Shown: positions 18,707 to 28,238 of the stretch, in pieces
Layout: each line of letters starts with the position of its first letter
Position numbering within the stretch: position 1 is the stretch's first letter
Origin: Saprospiraceae bacterium
GTDB taxonomy: Bacteria > Bacteroidota > Bacteroidia > Chitinophagales > Saprospiraceae
Direction of reading: 5' to 3'
Assembly: GCA_020629515.1 (NCBI GenBank)
Contig: JAHDDE010000003.1
Coordinates: forward strand, 106,374 to 170,373
Length of the DNA stretch: 64,000 nucleotides
The notes under the pieces: generated by a model
The model's database searches: none
The model's input: the letters and a program-made list of their open reading frames with translations, nothing else
Told to the model about the DNA's origin: nothing
Position numbers and translations under genes: made by a program

Positions 18707-19120
18707 TAATAGAAAATCGATACCCATGCGGTAACCGTTTAACCCTTTACCGATGATCGATGTAGCGGCATGAGCTGCAATATAAGAATGATGTCTAAAA
18801 GATTCTCTTTCGTGAATATTCGAAATATGGACCTCGACAACTGCAGTACTGATTGCTTTAACAGTATCACACAATGCAACAGATGTATGTGTATAACCCG
18901 CTGGATTAAACACAATTCCATAGTAAGAAAAACCAACCTCCTGTAACTTATCAATCAATTCTCCCTCATGATTAGACTGAAAATATTGTAAAGAAACTTG
19001 GGGGTATTCTTCTTGCAGCTCTTCAAAAAAATCTTCGAAAGATTGATGCCCATATATTTCTGGTTCACGTCTCCCTAATAGATTGAGATTTGGACCATTA
19101 AGAATTAGTATTCTTTTCAT
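18692..19120 (-). CDS. aroQ: 3-dehydroquinate dehydratase, type II
   Basis: Shikimate pathway enzyme converting 3-dehydroquinate to 3-dehydroshikimate; it forms dodecamers in the cytoplasm. The 142-residue protein shows LNGPNLNLLGRREPEIYG (with the lid Arg and active-site Tyr), FQSNHEGELID, NPAGYTHTSVAL and the catalytic His in VEVHISNIHERESFR. All are standard. It starts 6 nt after the recQ stop, so the two genes form an operon. Confidence 0.96.
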   Translation of the reverse strand: MKRILILNGPNLNLLGRREPEIYGHQSFEDFFEELQEEYPQVSLQYFQSNHEGELIDKLQEVGFSYYGIVFNPAGYTHTSVALCDTVKAISTAVVEVHISNIHERESFRHHSYIAAHAATSIIGKGLNGYRMGIDFLLSTKV

Positions 19121-19126
19121 CGGATT

Positions 19127-21325
19127 CTAATTAGCCACATCAGATAAAAATTTAAGCCTAACTAATCGAATCTCTTCGAGTGTGATATCGTCTTCTTTGA
19201 GTTCATTGTAAGCTGCATCAATTGACTCGCTCTCGGCCTCATTAAAATAATCATAAATGTCCTCCATAACATCCTCATCCATATTATCCTCAAGATAGTA
19301 GTTGATATCTAATTTGGTCCCTGATAAGACTATCATATCCATCTCATCTAACAAATCATCCATCTTCAACTCTACGGATTGCGCTATATCCTCTAATGGA
19401 AGTTTACGATCTACTCCAAGTATTATGGATACTTTAGATTTGGATTTATTCGCCACCTGCTTAACGACGAAGTCACTTGGTTTTTCGATCTCATTTTCTT
19501 CGACATAATCTTTGATCAACTCGATAAAAGGACCACCATACTTAATTGCTTTTCCTTTACTTACACCAGAAATATTAGCCATATCATCAATAGAAGTAGG
19601 ATAATACGTAGCCATATCTTGAAGCGATGGATCCATAAATAAAACCCATGGCATCACATCCAACTTTTTAGCCTCTTTAATACGAAGATCTTTCAGCATT
19701 TTCATCAGTAGATCGTCTAATGCCGCTCCTTTAGTAGAAGTGCTTGAGATAATCTGACTATTAGCTTCGTCAGAGTAATCATGGTTTAGGCTAATTTCAA
19801 AACCTGAGCCACCCTCTAAAAACTGTGCTCCTCTCTCTGTTACCTTGATCAAACCATATTGCTCGATATCTTTTCTGAGGTAATTAGCCAAGATGCCCTG
19901 ACGAAGCAATGAATGCCAATATAGATTTCCTTTCTCTTTGCCAGCCCCAAATGATTTTTTAACATCATATCTGAAGTTTTTCATCTCTTGGGTCTTTCTT
20001 CCTATGATATATTCTACTAAAAATTTTATACCATAGTTCTCATTGAGCTCTTGGATTATAGATATGGCAGTTATTAAATCTTTACTTGCATCTTCGACCG
20101 GCTTAGGGTTACAACAGTTATCACACATCTTATTGCATCCATCTTTATCAAACAGCTCCCCGAAATAATGAAGTAAAAACTTTCGTCTACATTGCGTGGT
20201 TTCGGTGAATGCAATAACTTCATCCATTAACTGAACGCTCAATTCTCGTTCCGATAATGGCTTGTCTTTTAAAAATTTCTCGAGTTTTAAGATATCCTTA
20301 TGGGCGTAAAAAGCAACACATTTCCCATCTAATCCATCCCGACCTGCTCGACCAGTTTCTTGATAGTAATTCTCGATACTTTTGGGTATATCATAGTGTA
20401 TCACAAATCTAACATCAGGTTTATCTATACCCATCCCAAAAGCTATAGTAGCCACGATTACGTCAGCCTCCTCCATCAAAAAGTCATCCTGAACCTTGGA
20501 TCGTGTCTTAGCATCTAATCCAGCGTGATATGGCACAGCTTTGATGCCATTGACGCTTAATACCTCCGCAAGTTCTTCTGTAGATTTTCGAGACTGCACA
20601 TAGATTATTCCTGATTCTCCATCTAACTTTTTAATGATTTGCACAATCTCCTTGATGGTCTGATCTTTAGTAATCTTTGGTCTCACTTCATAAAAAAGAT
20701 TATCACGATTAAATGACGAAACAAACGGTACCACGTCGGACATGTTCAGATTCTTCATTATGTCAGACTTAACCTTTGGAGTGGCTGTAGCAGTCAATGC
20801 CATGATAGGAATATTGCTACCAATTCCTTCTATCATCTGACGAATTTTACGGTATTCTGGTCTAAAATCGTGACCCCATTCAGATATACAATGAGCTTCA
20901 TCAACCGCTACAAAGGATATCGGCGTATTCTTAAAAAATTCAATATTCTCCTCTTTGGTCAGCGTTTCTGGGGCAACATATAGCATTTTAGTTCTACCAT
21001 CAGTAATATCTGCTTTTACTTGCCTTACTTGTGTCTTGTTCAACGAGCTATTCAAAAAATGAGCTATTGAATCTTTTTGACTATAACCCCTTATAGAGTC
21101 TACTTGATTTTTCATCAATGCAATAAGCGGAGATATGATAATTGCCGTACCATCGGATAATAAAGCAGGAAGTTGATAACAAAGGGATTTCCCTCCACCC
21201 GTAGGCATAATGACAAGAGTATCTTTTTTGTTCAGGATATTCTTTATGATTTCCTCTTGGCGATCCTTGAATCCATCAAAACCAAAATGCTTATTCAATG
21301 CTTCGTGTAGCATATTAGAATCCAT
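19127..21325 (-). CDS. recQ: ATP-dependent DNA helicase RecQ
   Basis: 3'-5' DNA helicase acting in recombination and fork repair. Helicase motifs are all visible: Walker A PTGGGKSLCYQLPA (residues 41-54), VDEAHCISEWGHDFRPEY, TATATP, GMGIDKPDVRFVIH, and QETGRAGRDG. The RQC zinc site follows with four Cys (CRRKFLLHYFG...CNKMCDNC). Then come a winged-helix region and an HRDC-like domain near 530-610. About 120 further residues rich in Asp/Glu end the protein, making it longer (732 aa) than E. coli RecQ (about 610). The extra C-terminal domain is common in this phylum. ATG 21325 starts directly at the conserved MLHEALNKHFGFDGF. Confidence 0.96.
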   Translation of the reverse strand: MDSNMLHEALNKHFGFDGFKDRQEEIIKNILNKKDTLVIMPTGGGKSLCYQLPALLSDGTAIIISPLIALMKNQVDSIRGYSQKDSIAHFLNSSLNKTQVRQVKADITDGRTKMLYVAPETLTKEENIEFFKNTPISFVAVDEAHCISEWGHDFRPEYRKIRQMIEGIGSNIPIMALTATATPKVKSDIMKNLNMSDVVPFVSSFNRDNLFYEVRPKITKDQTIKEIVQIIKKLDGESGIIYVQSRKSTEELAEVLSVNGIKAVPYHAGLDAKTRSKVQDDFLMEEADVIVATIAFGMGIDKPDVRFVIHYDIPKSIENYYQETGRAGRDGLDGKCVAFYAHKDILKLEKFLKDKPLSERELSVQLMDEVIAFTETTQCRRKFLLHYFGELFDKDGCNKMCDNCCNPKPVEDASKDLITAISIIQELNENYGIKFLVEYIIGRKTQEMKNFRYDVKKSFGAGKEKGNLYWHSLLRQGILANYLRKDIEQYGLIKVTERGAQFLEGGSGFEISLNHDYSDEANSQIISSTSTKGAALDDLLMKMLKDLRIKEAKKLDVMPWVLFMDPSLQDMATYYPTSIDDMANISGVSKGKAIKYGGPFIELIKDYVEENEIEKPSDFVVKQVANKSKSKVSIILGVDRKLPLEDIAQSVELKMDDLLDEMDMIVLSGTKLDINYYLEDNMDEDVMEDIYDYFNEAESESIDAAYNELKEDDITLEEIRLVRLKFLSDVAN

Positions 21326-21550
21326 ATAACTATATATTTTACAGAAAGAGGTAGTAAGTAGTTAAATCAACAATAGGTGATAATTCTTGATATCTTTTAG
21401 GTAAATGAAAAAGAAGTCATTTATTCATCGAATTCACTTTGATAAATGCCCCTATTTTCTAAAGGTCGCCGAAAATACGGCTATTTGTCTTCCTCTGCAA
21501 ATACTAAAAACCCCCTTGTCTTTATTTGACAAATTATAAATAAACCAAAC

Positions 21551-23161
21551 TTATTCTTCGAATGCCTCTTCAAATTTAGGTTTAAACGACTCCGCAGTAG
21601 CCAAAGCCATATGATATTTCCAATCATCAGGAATAGACGAATAATTTAATAGACTTCCTTTGGTTAGATAAGGATAAATTTCGTCATACCTCTTAGCGGA
21701 CTTAGTATCAAAACGTCTTTGCACAGAACTTCTATTAATTTTTTCAATATCTCTAAAACCAGAAGCTGCTTGCAATTCGACAAAACTTTCTATTGTCTCT
21801 TTGTGAAATTGCGCTACCCTTACTTTTTTATCCTCTACTACGAGACCTCTCATGAGTTTTGGATTGTTAGTAGCTACACCCACTGGACAGGTATTTTTAT
21901 TGCATTCTAAAGCTTGTATACAACCCACCGCCATCATCATAGCTCTTGCACTATAGCATATATCGGCTCCAATCGCAAGAGCGCGATAAATGTGAAATCC
22001 AGTTACTATCTTGCCCGCAGCTATCAGCTTTATATCTTTCTTAAGGTCAAATCCCATCAGGGCATCATAAGCAAATGCCAAGCCTTCGCGAAGTGGCATT
22101 CCGACAGAATTACTAAATTCTAATGGGGCAGCTCCAGTACCCCCTTCTCCCCCATCTATAGCAATAAAATCCGGTTTAATACCAGTCTCTATCATGGCTT
22201 TGCATATGGCTAAAAATTCGGATTTATTACCAATACAAAGTTTGAATCCCACAGGTTTGCCTCCACTGAGATCCCTCAATTTTTTGATGAATTGTAATAG
22301 CCCAATGGGAGTATTAAACTCCTTGTGATATGGTGGAGACAAAACATCTTTACCCATAGGCACATTCCTGATTTGGGATATTTCTTTGGATACCTTTTTA
22401 GCAGGCAAGATGCCTCCATGTCCTGGTTTAGCTCCTTGTGATAGTTTTAGTTCTATCATTTTGACATTTGGAGCAGTCGATCTTTTCTTATACAACTCAT
22501 CTGAGAAAGTACCGTCTTCATTTCTGGATCCAAAGTAACCTGTGCCTAATTGGTAGATCAAGTCTCCATTATACTTGTCATGATATGGGGAGATGCCTCC
22601 TTCTCCAGTATTATGAGCAAATCCACCAATGGCCGCACCCCCATTCAAAGCCATGATAGCATTCTGACTTAGCGAACCATAACTCATGGCAGATACATTA
22701 TATAGGCTACAATTATAGGGTTGAAGACAATCAGGACCTCCTACCATACATCTTGGGTCACTCTCTAAATCATGATGATCCAATGCTCCGATGCTATGGT
22801 TCATCCATTCATAACCCTCTTCATATACATCTAATTGCGTTCCAAACGGTGCAGTATCCAAAGCCAATTTGGCTCTTTGATATATGATTGATCTAAATAT
22901 CCGAGGAAATGGCTTACCATCAATATCAGACTCTATAAAATACTGGTATAATTTAGGGCGCAACCATTCTGCCATAAATCTCGTTCTGCCCACTACAGGA
23001 AAATTTCTTGAGATACTATGTTTTTCTTGCAAATAATCATAAATAGCTAATAGTACCAATGGGCATAATAATGCCGCCAAAACATAAAGATATGGGTTAA
23101 CATAATAGCCCAGAGCTACAAAAAAAATGCATGACAACACAAGAACTATTAGGAAAATCAT
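21551..23161 (-). CDS. Membrane-anchored FMN-binding glutamate synthase-like protein
   Basis: Resembles the stand-alone FMN/synthase domain of glutamate synthase large subunit (GltB), as in YerD-type proteins. Two hydrophobic helices (residues 1-20 and 25-42) anchor it to the membrane, which true GltB lacks. The barrel carries YGSLSQNAIMALNGGA, GEGGISPYH, the FMN-contact region IDGGEGGTGAAP, and a three-Cys cluster CIQALECNKNTCPVGVATNN matching the 3Fe-4S ligands. The amidotransferase domain of GltB is absent, so glutamine cannot be its direct nitrogen donor in the usual way. The real substrate is unknown. It is monocistronic. Confidence 0.9.
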   Translation of the reverse strand: MIFLIVLVLSCIFFVALGYYVNPYLYVLAALLCPLVLLAIYDYLQEKHSISRNFPVVGRTRFMAEWLRPKLYQYFIESDIDGKPFPRIFRSIIYQRAKLALDTAPFGTQLDVYEEGYEWMNHSIGALDHHDLESDPRCMVGGPDCLQPYNCSLYNVSAMSYGSLSQNAIMALNGGAAIGGFAHNTGEGGISPYHDKYNGDLIYQLGTGYFGSRNEDGTFSDELYKKRSTAPNVKMIELKLSQGAKPGHGGILPAKKVSKEISQIRNVPMGKDVLSPPYHKEFNTPIGLLQFIKKLRDLSGGKPVGFKLCIGNKSEFLAICKAMIETGIKPDFIAIDGGEGGTGAAPLEFSNSVGMPLREGLAFAYDALMGFDLKKDIKLIAAGKIVTGFHIYRALAIGADICYSARAMMMAVGCIQALECNKNTCPVGVATNNPKLMRGLVVEDKKVRVAQFHKETIESFVELQAASGFRDIEKINRSSVQRRFDTKSAKRYDEIYPYLTKGSLLNYSSIPDDWKYHMALATAESFKPKFEEAFEE

Positions 23162-23282
23162 CGTTTTGAATTATGAAAGAAAAATAATAGCAATACTTTA
23201 AAATAAGATTGAACGCTCTAAGTTAAAAATACAAGAATACATTAGTCTGAGCGCCCTATAAATTAAGTATCACAAAAAACAA

Positions 23283-24188
23283 TTGGAATATCAGATTTAC
23301 AAAAAAGGTTATTTGGCATATCTAATGCTCGAAAGAGGTCTATCGATTAACTCAATACAGGCATATGAAGATGATGTAAATAAGTTCATATCATGGATAG
23401 ATAATGAACAACCAAATCTGGCTGTACAAAGCATACAATACAAAGATTTAGAACAATTTATACATTGGATTAATAAATTGGGATTGGGAGATAAGAGCCA
23501 AGCAAGAATCATCTCAGGTCTAAAATCTTTCTTTAAATACTTATTGATAGAAGATATCATACAAGACGATCCAACAGAATTATTAGAAGGACCAAAACTG
23601 CAAAGAAAAATACCCGACGTACTTAGCTATGAAGAAATAGAATTAATGATTTCTTCTATAGATCTAAGCCACCCTCAGGGTCAACGCAATCGGGCTATAC
23701 TTGAGACGCTGTATGCCTGTGGCCTTAGAGTATCTGAATTAGTCAATTTGCAACTCAGCAATTACTACCCAGACCTCGAAATAATTAAAGTAGTGGGCAA
23801 AAATGACAAAGAAAGAATTATCCCAATCGGTCAGAGTGCTATTAAGTACAATAAAATATATATAGACAACATCAGAAAGCTAATGAACACTATTGATCAG
23901 GATCATGCTGACTTTCTTTATTTAAATCGACGAGGCAAGAAACTTTCACGTGTAATGATCTTTAACATCATAAAAGATGCGGCTAAAAACGCTGGGATAA
24001 ACAAAAATATAAGCCCACATACCTTTAGACATTCTTTCGCAACACACTTAGTAGAAGGAGGTGCTGACCTCAAAGCAGTCCAGGATATGCTTGGGCATGA
24101 ATCAATTACTACCACAGAAATTTACACTCATTTAGATACTCAGTATCTTCGCAAGGCAATACTTAAATATCATCCTAGAAACAACTAA
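23283..24188 (+). CDS. xerD: Site-specific tyrosine recombinase XerD/XerC
   Basis: Resolves chromosome dimers at dif with its partner recombinase. The SAM-like N-terminal DNA-binding domain (residues 5-90) is followed by the catalytic domain with Arg149 (ACGLRVSEL), Lys173 (GKNDKER), His246-Arg249 (HTFRH), His272 (LGHESI) and nucleophile Tyr281 (EIYTHLD). All six are present. At 301 aa with no integrase neighbours, direct repeats or att-like sites, it is best read as the housekeeping enzyme. XerC and XerD cannot be separated with certainty by eye. The start is TTG 23283; the first in-frame ATG would remove part of the N-terminal domain. Confidence 0.93.
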   Translation: MEYQIYKKGYLAYLMLERGLSINSIQAYEDDVNKFISWIDNEQPNLAVQSIQYKDLEQFIHWINKLGLGDKSQARIISGLKSFFKYLLIEDIIQDDPTELLEGPKLQRKIPDVLSYEEIELMISSIDLSHPQGQRNRAILETLYACGLRVSELVNLQLSNYYPDLEIIKVVGKNDKERIIPIGQSAIKYNKIYIDNIRKLMNTIDQDHADFLYLNRRGKKLSRVMIFNIIKDAAKNAGINKNISPHTFRHSFATHLVEGGADLKAVQDMLGHESITTTEIYTHLDTQYLRKAILKYHPRNN

Positions 24189-24191
24189 TAT

Positions 24192-25829
24192 TTGAGGGAT
24201 ACTACTTCATACATTTTACTCGGCATAATAGGTATACTAATTATCTCGCTGAGCCTCTCCTGTGCTAATCAGATACAACTTACAGGAGGTCCGAAAGATG
24301 AGGTTGCCCCCATACTTGATACTTCCTTATCCACCCCTAACTATCAGACCTACTATAAAAAAGATAAAATAGAGCTTTTCTTTGATGAATTTATCGACCT
24401 CAAAGATCCAGTAAAACAGATTATTGTTACTCCACCTTTAGATTACTTCCCCTCAGTTGATGCAAGATTGAAGAAAGTTACATTCGAATTTGACGAACAG
24501 GAGGTTCTTAAGGAGGACGTAACCTATGTGATCAATTTTGGAGAATCTATAGCGGACTTTACAGAAAGTAATAAATTGGAGAATTTTACAATAGTATTCT
24601 CTACAGGTGGCTATATAGATTCTCTATCTATCCAAGGAGAGGTAAAAGATGTCCTAACAGATGAAGGAGTTGAGGGATATCTGGTTATGCTATATGAGTC
24701 CACACTTGACTCTGTAGTTTATCAAGAAAAGCCTTTTTACTTCGCAAAAACGCTCGAAAATGGAATTTTTGAAATTAAAAATCTAAGAGCTGACACATTC
24801 AAACTATTTGTCCTCAATGATAAAAATGTCAACTATACTTACGATCCAGGCGAGGAAATCGGATTTATTGATGAACTCATCTATCTTGATGACACGAGCA
24901 GAATCAGTCTGAATCTTGAATCTTTCTTGGAATTTCAAGAATCAAGATACATTGGTTATGATGCGCTTAACTTGGGATTAATTGAGATAGAATTTGATAA
25001 ATATCCTCCTTTGGATAGTCTCAATATTGTGAGTACATCAATCGACAAGTATTCTTTTATAAAATCAGATCCTTATAAGGTTGACTTTTTTTATTCGCCA
25101 TCAAACCTCAATAAAATCGAAATTCAATACCTCCAAGATACCCTATCATTTAGAGTAAATAATCGGTCGATTCAAAATTTAGATACCACTGTTTTACTCA
25201 CAGCAAAGCTTCCTAAAGCAGACGTAGGTATTCATCCGCTTAAACCATTAATACTTACTGCCAATTATCCCATAGATACATTTAACAACTCCAATATTTA
25301 TATACGAGATACACTTACAGGCCAGAATTATGTACCCAAGGTGTCATTAATAAGTGATGATCCTATGGGATTAGCCATACATTCCAATTGGCCATCTAAC
25401 GGTCAGCTAACTTTTGATATAGCACCTGGACTTGTCAGAGATATCTGGGGCCATACTAATGATAGTATATCTCTCACGATTGATTTTGCATCAGAGGAAG
25501 ATTATGGTACAATAAATATTGATTTTCAAAATGTCCCAAGCGATACGAGCTATAACTGCACATTAGTTTACGGTGATGAGGATCTTGAGACTTTTAATGT
25601 TCGGCTTGATACAATTTATACTTTTCAACTATTAGAGCCAGGGGATTACCGATTAGAGGTATTTGAAGATATCAACTTAAATGGACGATGGGATCCTGGT
25701 CAATATATCGAGAAGAAACAATCTGAAAAAATATTCAAACCTATATCTTTAGAGTCCGTCAAAGGCAACTGGACGATAGAATCAATCGTTGATATAAAGC
25801 AAATAAAGTCACAAAATGATACGCCTTAG
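24192..25829 (+). CDS. Ig-like (Big_5) domain lipoprotein
   Basis: A 545-residue exported protein found in Bacteroidota, function unknown. The N-terminus has a hydrophobic segment and Cys (LSLSC, about residue 24), read as a lipoprotein signal. The mature start [25 protein letters not shown] followed by [14 protein letters not shown] is typical of the Big_5 Ig-like fold. A beta-sandwich region with the [12 protein letters not shown] block follows, and the end [21 protein letters not shown] resembles Ca-binding linker motifs. It starts with TTG 3 nt after xerD and overlaps lptB by 14 nt. This position suggests a cell-envelope role linked to LPS export, but that is inference. Confidence 0.85.
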   Translation: MRDTTSYILLGIIGILIISLSLSCANQIQLTGGPKDEVAPILDTSLSTPNYQTYYKKDKIELFFDEFIDLKDPVKQIIVTPPLDYFPSVDARLKKVTFEFDEQEVLKEDVTYVINFGESIADFTESNKLENFTIVFSTGGYIDSLSIQGEVKDVLTDEGVEGYLVMLYESTLDSVVYQEKPFYFAKTLENGIFEIKNLRADTFKLFVLNDKNVNYTYDPGEEIGFIDELIYLDDTSRISLNLESFLEFQESRYIGYDALNLGLIEIEFDKYPPLDSLNIVSTSIDKYSFIKSDPYKVDFFYSPSNLNKIEIQYLQDTLSFRVNNRSIQNLDTTVLLTAKLPKADVGIHPLKPLILTANYPIDTFNNSNIYIRDTLTGQNYVPKVSLISDDPMGLAIHSNWPSNGQLTFDIAPGLVRDIWGHTNDSISLTIDFASEEDYGTINIDFQNVPSDTSYNCTLVYGDEDLETFNVRLDTIYTFQLLEPGDYRLEVFEDINLNGRWDPGQYIEKKQSEKIFKPISLESVKGNWTIESIVDIKQIKSQNDTP

Positions 25830-26559
25830 AACAGATAGTCTCAATAAAGTATACGGAAATCGCACAGTAGTCAAATCCGTCTCTGTCGAAGTCAATCAAG
25901 GAGAGATTGTAGGTTTGTTGGGGCCCAATGGAGCAGGTAAAACTACCAGTTTCTATATGATCGTTGGATTCGTCAAACCCAACAAAGGAAAAGTATATCT
26001 CAATGATCAAGACATCACACAGTTAGCCATGTACAAACGAGCCAGATTGGGTCTGGGATATTTACCTCAAGAAGCCTCAGTATTCAGAAAATTAAGTGTA
26101 GAAGACAATCTTAAAGCAGTGCTCGAAATGACGGAACTATCGAGAGAAGCTCAAAAGGAAAAACAAGAATCTTTGATAACTGAATTTGGGCTTGAAAAAG
26201 TGAGAAAAAATCTTGGAGACTCACTTTCTGGTGGCGAAAGAAGAAGAACAGAGATCGCCCGAGCATTAGCTACTGATCCAAAATTCATACTTCTTGACGA
26301 ACCATTTGCGGGTATTGACCCTATAGCCGTTGAGGATATACAGTATATTGTCGCAAAACTCAAGACAAAAAATATCGGTATACTTATCACTGACCATAAC
26401 GTTCAAGAAACCCTATCTATAACTGATCGATCCTATCTGATGTTTGAAGGGTCTATATTGAGAACGGGGACCTCAGAAGAATTGGCCAAGGACCCAATAG
26501 TCAGAAAACTCTATCTGGGTGAACAATTTGAACTCAAAAGAAAAAATATTGAAGTTTAG
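25816..26559 (+). CDS. lptB: LPS export ABC transporter ATPase LptB
   Basis: ATPase of the LptB2FG complex, driving LPS from the inner membrane to the surface. It has Walker [10 protein letters not shown] (about residues 36-44), Q-loop [13 protein letters not shown], signature LSGGERRR, Walker [14 protein letters not shown] and switch His in ITDHN. The [12 protein letters not shown] and FAGIDP forms are typical of LptB rather than other ABC ATPases. Length 247 aa is normal. LptF/G and LptC are not in the window. It overlaps the lipoprotein gene before it and is itself overlapped by the small lipoprotein gene after it. Confidence 0.95.
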   Translation: MIRLRTDSLNKVYGNRTVVKSVSVEVNQGEIVGLLGPNGAGKTTSFYMIVGFVKPNKGKVYLNDQDITQLAMYKRARLGLGYLPQEASVFRKLSVEDNLKAVLEMTELSREAQKEKQESLITEFGLEKVRKNLGDSLSGGERRRTEIARALATDPKFILLDEPFAGIDPIAVEDIQYIVAKLKTKNIGILITDHNVQETLSITDRSYLMFEGSILRTGTSEELAKDPIVRKLYLGEQFELKRKNIEV

Positions 26560-26803
26560 AATTTTACTCCTATTGGGTTTTTGTGGCATACTAACATCAG
26601 GTTGTGATTTCACAGATAGTAGACAAACTTTGAGTCCTGAAGTCAAATATATGAGCGACACTATGTTCGCTAAGCGCAAAGCTATGATCAATACTAAAGT
26701 GGACTCTATATGTGCTATTAACTTTGCAGATATCAGAGCCAAAGCAATAGACTCTTTATTACAATTCGAAAAAGAGAGAATAGCTGAGCTAAGCGAACAA
26801 TGA
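26549..26803 (+). CDS. Small lipoprotein of unknown function
   Basis: An 84-residue product starting at TTG 26549, inside the last codons of lptB. This start gives [11 protein letters not shown] and a clean lipobox LTSGC near residue 18. A GTG at 26519 would add ten polar residues ahead of the signal and is less likely. The mature part is short, charged and probably helical, with several Met, Asp and Lys residues and a repeated pattern xxxDSI/DSL. It has no recognisable domain. Its stop overlaps the next start (ATGA), so both are coupled to lptB. Confidence 0.7.
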   Translation: MKFRILLLLGFCGILTSGCDFTDSRQTLSPEVKYMSDTMFAKRKAMINTKVDSICAINFADIRAKAIDSLLQFEKERIAELSEQ

Positions 26804-27114
26804 GAAGTGTCATCATCATATCATTAATCGTATGGACATCCTGTGAAGATCCAGACATAGCTAATCGAGCATTAGCACTTGAGGAGATGCAGTTAAAAAT
26901 AGAACTGCATACGAGTAAGAGAATGGAAGAATGTAGAAAAGAGGCGTGGCTTGAAGCAGAAAGTTATGTCGATTCGATAATCAATGAAATTGAAATCGAT
27001 CTCATTGGCAAATCGGTATATCAACCTATAGTGCCCAAGAAGCCAAAATTCACTCCAGTAGATAGTGCTGTATTCAATTCTAAAAGTTCTGTTAAACAGA
27101 TTCTAAAAAAATAA
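26800..27114 (+). CDS. Small lipoprotein of unknown function, possible paralogue of its neighbour
   Basis: A 104-residue product with a short hydrophobic signal and Cys at about residue 15 (VWTSC). The mature half is a helical, Glu/Lys-rich stretch (about 25-70). The end is Pro/Lys/Ser-rich. Like the preceding lipoprotein it is short, helical and has a DSI motif after an AESY/ADIRAKA-type helix, so the two may be diverged copies. It ends the lptB cluster; 112 bp then lead to the Bat operon. I know no family for it. Confidence 0.65.
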   Translation: MRSVIIISLIVWTSCEDPDIANRALALEEMQLKIELHTSKRMEECRKEAWLEAESYVDSIINEIEIDLIGKSVYQPIVPKKPKFTPVDSAVFNSKSSVKQILKK

Positions 27115-27184
27115 AAATTTGAACTGCACTTAAGAATTTTGTTAATGATATAGTAAGACACATTTATGTTAGTCTTTAGATCGT

Positions 27185-27192
27185 TAAGTTTG
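27185..27192 (+). promoter_or_regulatory. Probable Bat operon promoter -7 box (TAAGTTTG)
   Basis: An exact TAnnTTTG match lies 34 nt before the moxR start. The following GC and the short AT-rich leader fit Bacteroidota promoters. It would drive moxR and the tightly packed genes behind it. Confidence 0.6.
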
Positions 27193-27226
27193 CAACCATC
27201 TGAATAAAATAAGAGAAATTAATTAA

Positions 27227-28225
27227 ATGGAAACATCAGTAGATATAGAAGCTCTGAATCAACAGATTCAAATCGATAGTGCCTTTATAGAGGATATTAA
27301 AAGTGAAGCCAATCAAGTTATCGTTGGACAAGAATATATGATGGATCGCCTTTTATTAGGCTTATTGAGCAATGGTCATATACTCTTAGAGGGCCTTCCG
27401 GGTTTAGCCAAGACATTAGCGATCAAAACATTGTCTTCTATCATAGATGTCTCCTTTAAACGGATACAATTCACACCTGATCTTCTCCCTGCTGATATTT
27501 TGGGAACTATGATCTTCAATCAGAAGTCAAATGAATTTTCAATTCGTAAAGGTCCAATATTCGCCAACTTTATATTAGCGGATGAGATCAATAGAGCTCC
27601 GGCCAAAGTGCAAAGTGCACTATTAGAAGCCATGCAAGAACGACAAGTCACAATAGGTAAAGAGACTTTCAAGCTTGAAGAACCCTTCTTAGTCTTGGCT
27701 ACACAAAACCCAATAGAACAAGAAGGCACGTACCCTCTTCCTGAAGCACAGACTGATAGATTCATGCTTAAGGTAAATGTCGGATATCCAACCAAGGAGG
27801 AAGAAATTGAAATTATCAGAAGAAATGTATCGGGCTCTATCGGCAAAAAGGTAAAACCCGTTGTATCGGCAGAAAAAATTATCAAAGCTCGAAAAGTCGT
27901 CAAGAAAATCTATATGGATGAAAAAGTAGAGCGATATATCATAGATATCGTTTTTGCTACACGTAATCCCGACGACTATCAATTGTCAAAATTGAAAGGA
28001 TTAATAAATTATGGTGCCTCTCCTAGAGCAAGTATCAACTTAGCATTAGCCTCTCGGGCATACGCATTCATGCAGAGACGTGGCTATGTCATACCAGATG
28101 ATGTGCGCAATGTATGTAAGGACATCCTAAGACATCGGATAGGTACTACTTATGAGGCTGAAGCAGAAAATATATCACAAGAAGATATCATCACAGAAAT
28201 ATTGAATTCGGTAGTTGTTCCATAG
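27227..28225 (+). CDS. MoxR-family AAA+ ATPase
   Basis: First gene of a Bat-type operon. MoxR ATPases act as chaperone-like remodelers for vWA-domain proteins encoded beside them. Walker A is GLPGLAKTLA (about residues 60-69), Walker B ILADEINRAPAKVQSALLEAM, sensor 1 LATQNPIEQEGTYPLPEAQTDRF, and the C-terminal lid carries GASPRASINLALASRAYA. The protein is cytoplasmic and of normal length (332 aa). It is 14 nt before the next gene and near a clear promoter box. Confidence 0.95.
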   Translation: METSVDIEALNQQIQIDSAFIEDIKSEANQVIVGQEYMMDRLLLGLLSNGHILLEGLPGLAKTLAIKTLSSIIDVSFKRIQFTPDLLPADILGTMIFNQKSNEFSIRKGPIFANFILADEINRAPAKVQSALLEAMQERQVTIGKETFKLEEPFLVLATQNPIEQEGTYPLPEAQTDRFMLKVNVGYPTKEEEIEIIRRNVSGSIGKKVKPVVSAEKIIKARKVVKKIYMDEKVERYIIDIVFATRNPDDYQLSKLKGLINYGASPRASINLALASRAYAFMQRRGYVIPDDVRNVCKDILRHRIGTTYEAEAENISQEDIITEILNSVVVP

Positions 28226-28238
28226 TATTGTGAATTTC

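Noticed and set aside
21541..21552. TAnnTTTG match on the minus strand (TAAGTTTG) as recQ promoter
   Set aside because: It lies over 200 nt upstream of recQ and overlaps the 3' end of the preceding gene; too weak to claim.
23283..24188. Tyrosine recombinase, considered as an integrase of a mobile element
   Set aside because: No att-like repeats, tRNA, excisionase or cargo genes nearby; length and residues fit a housekeeping Xer protein.
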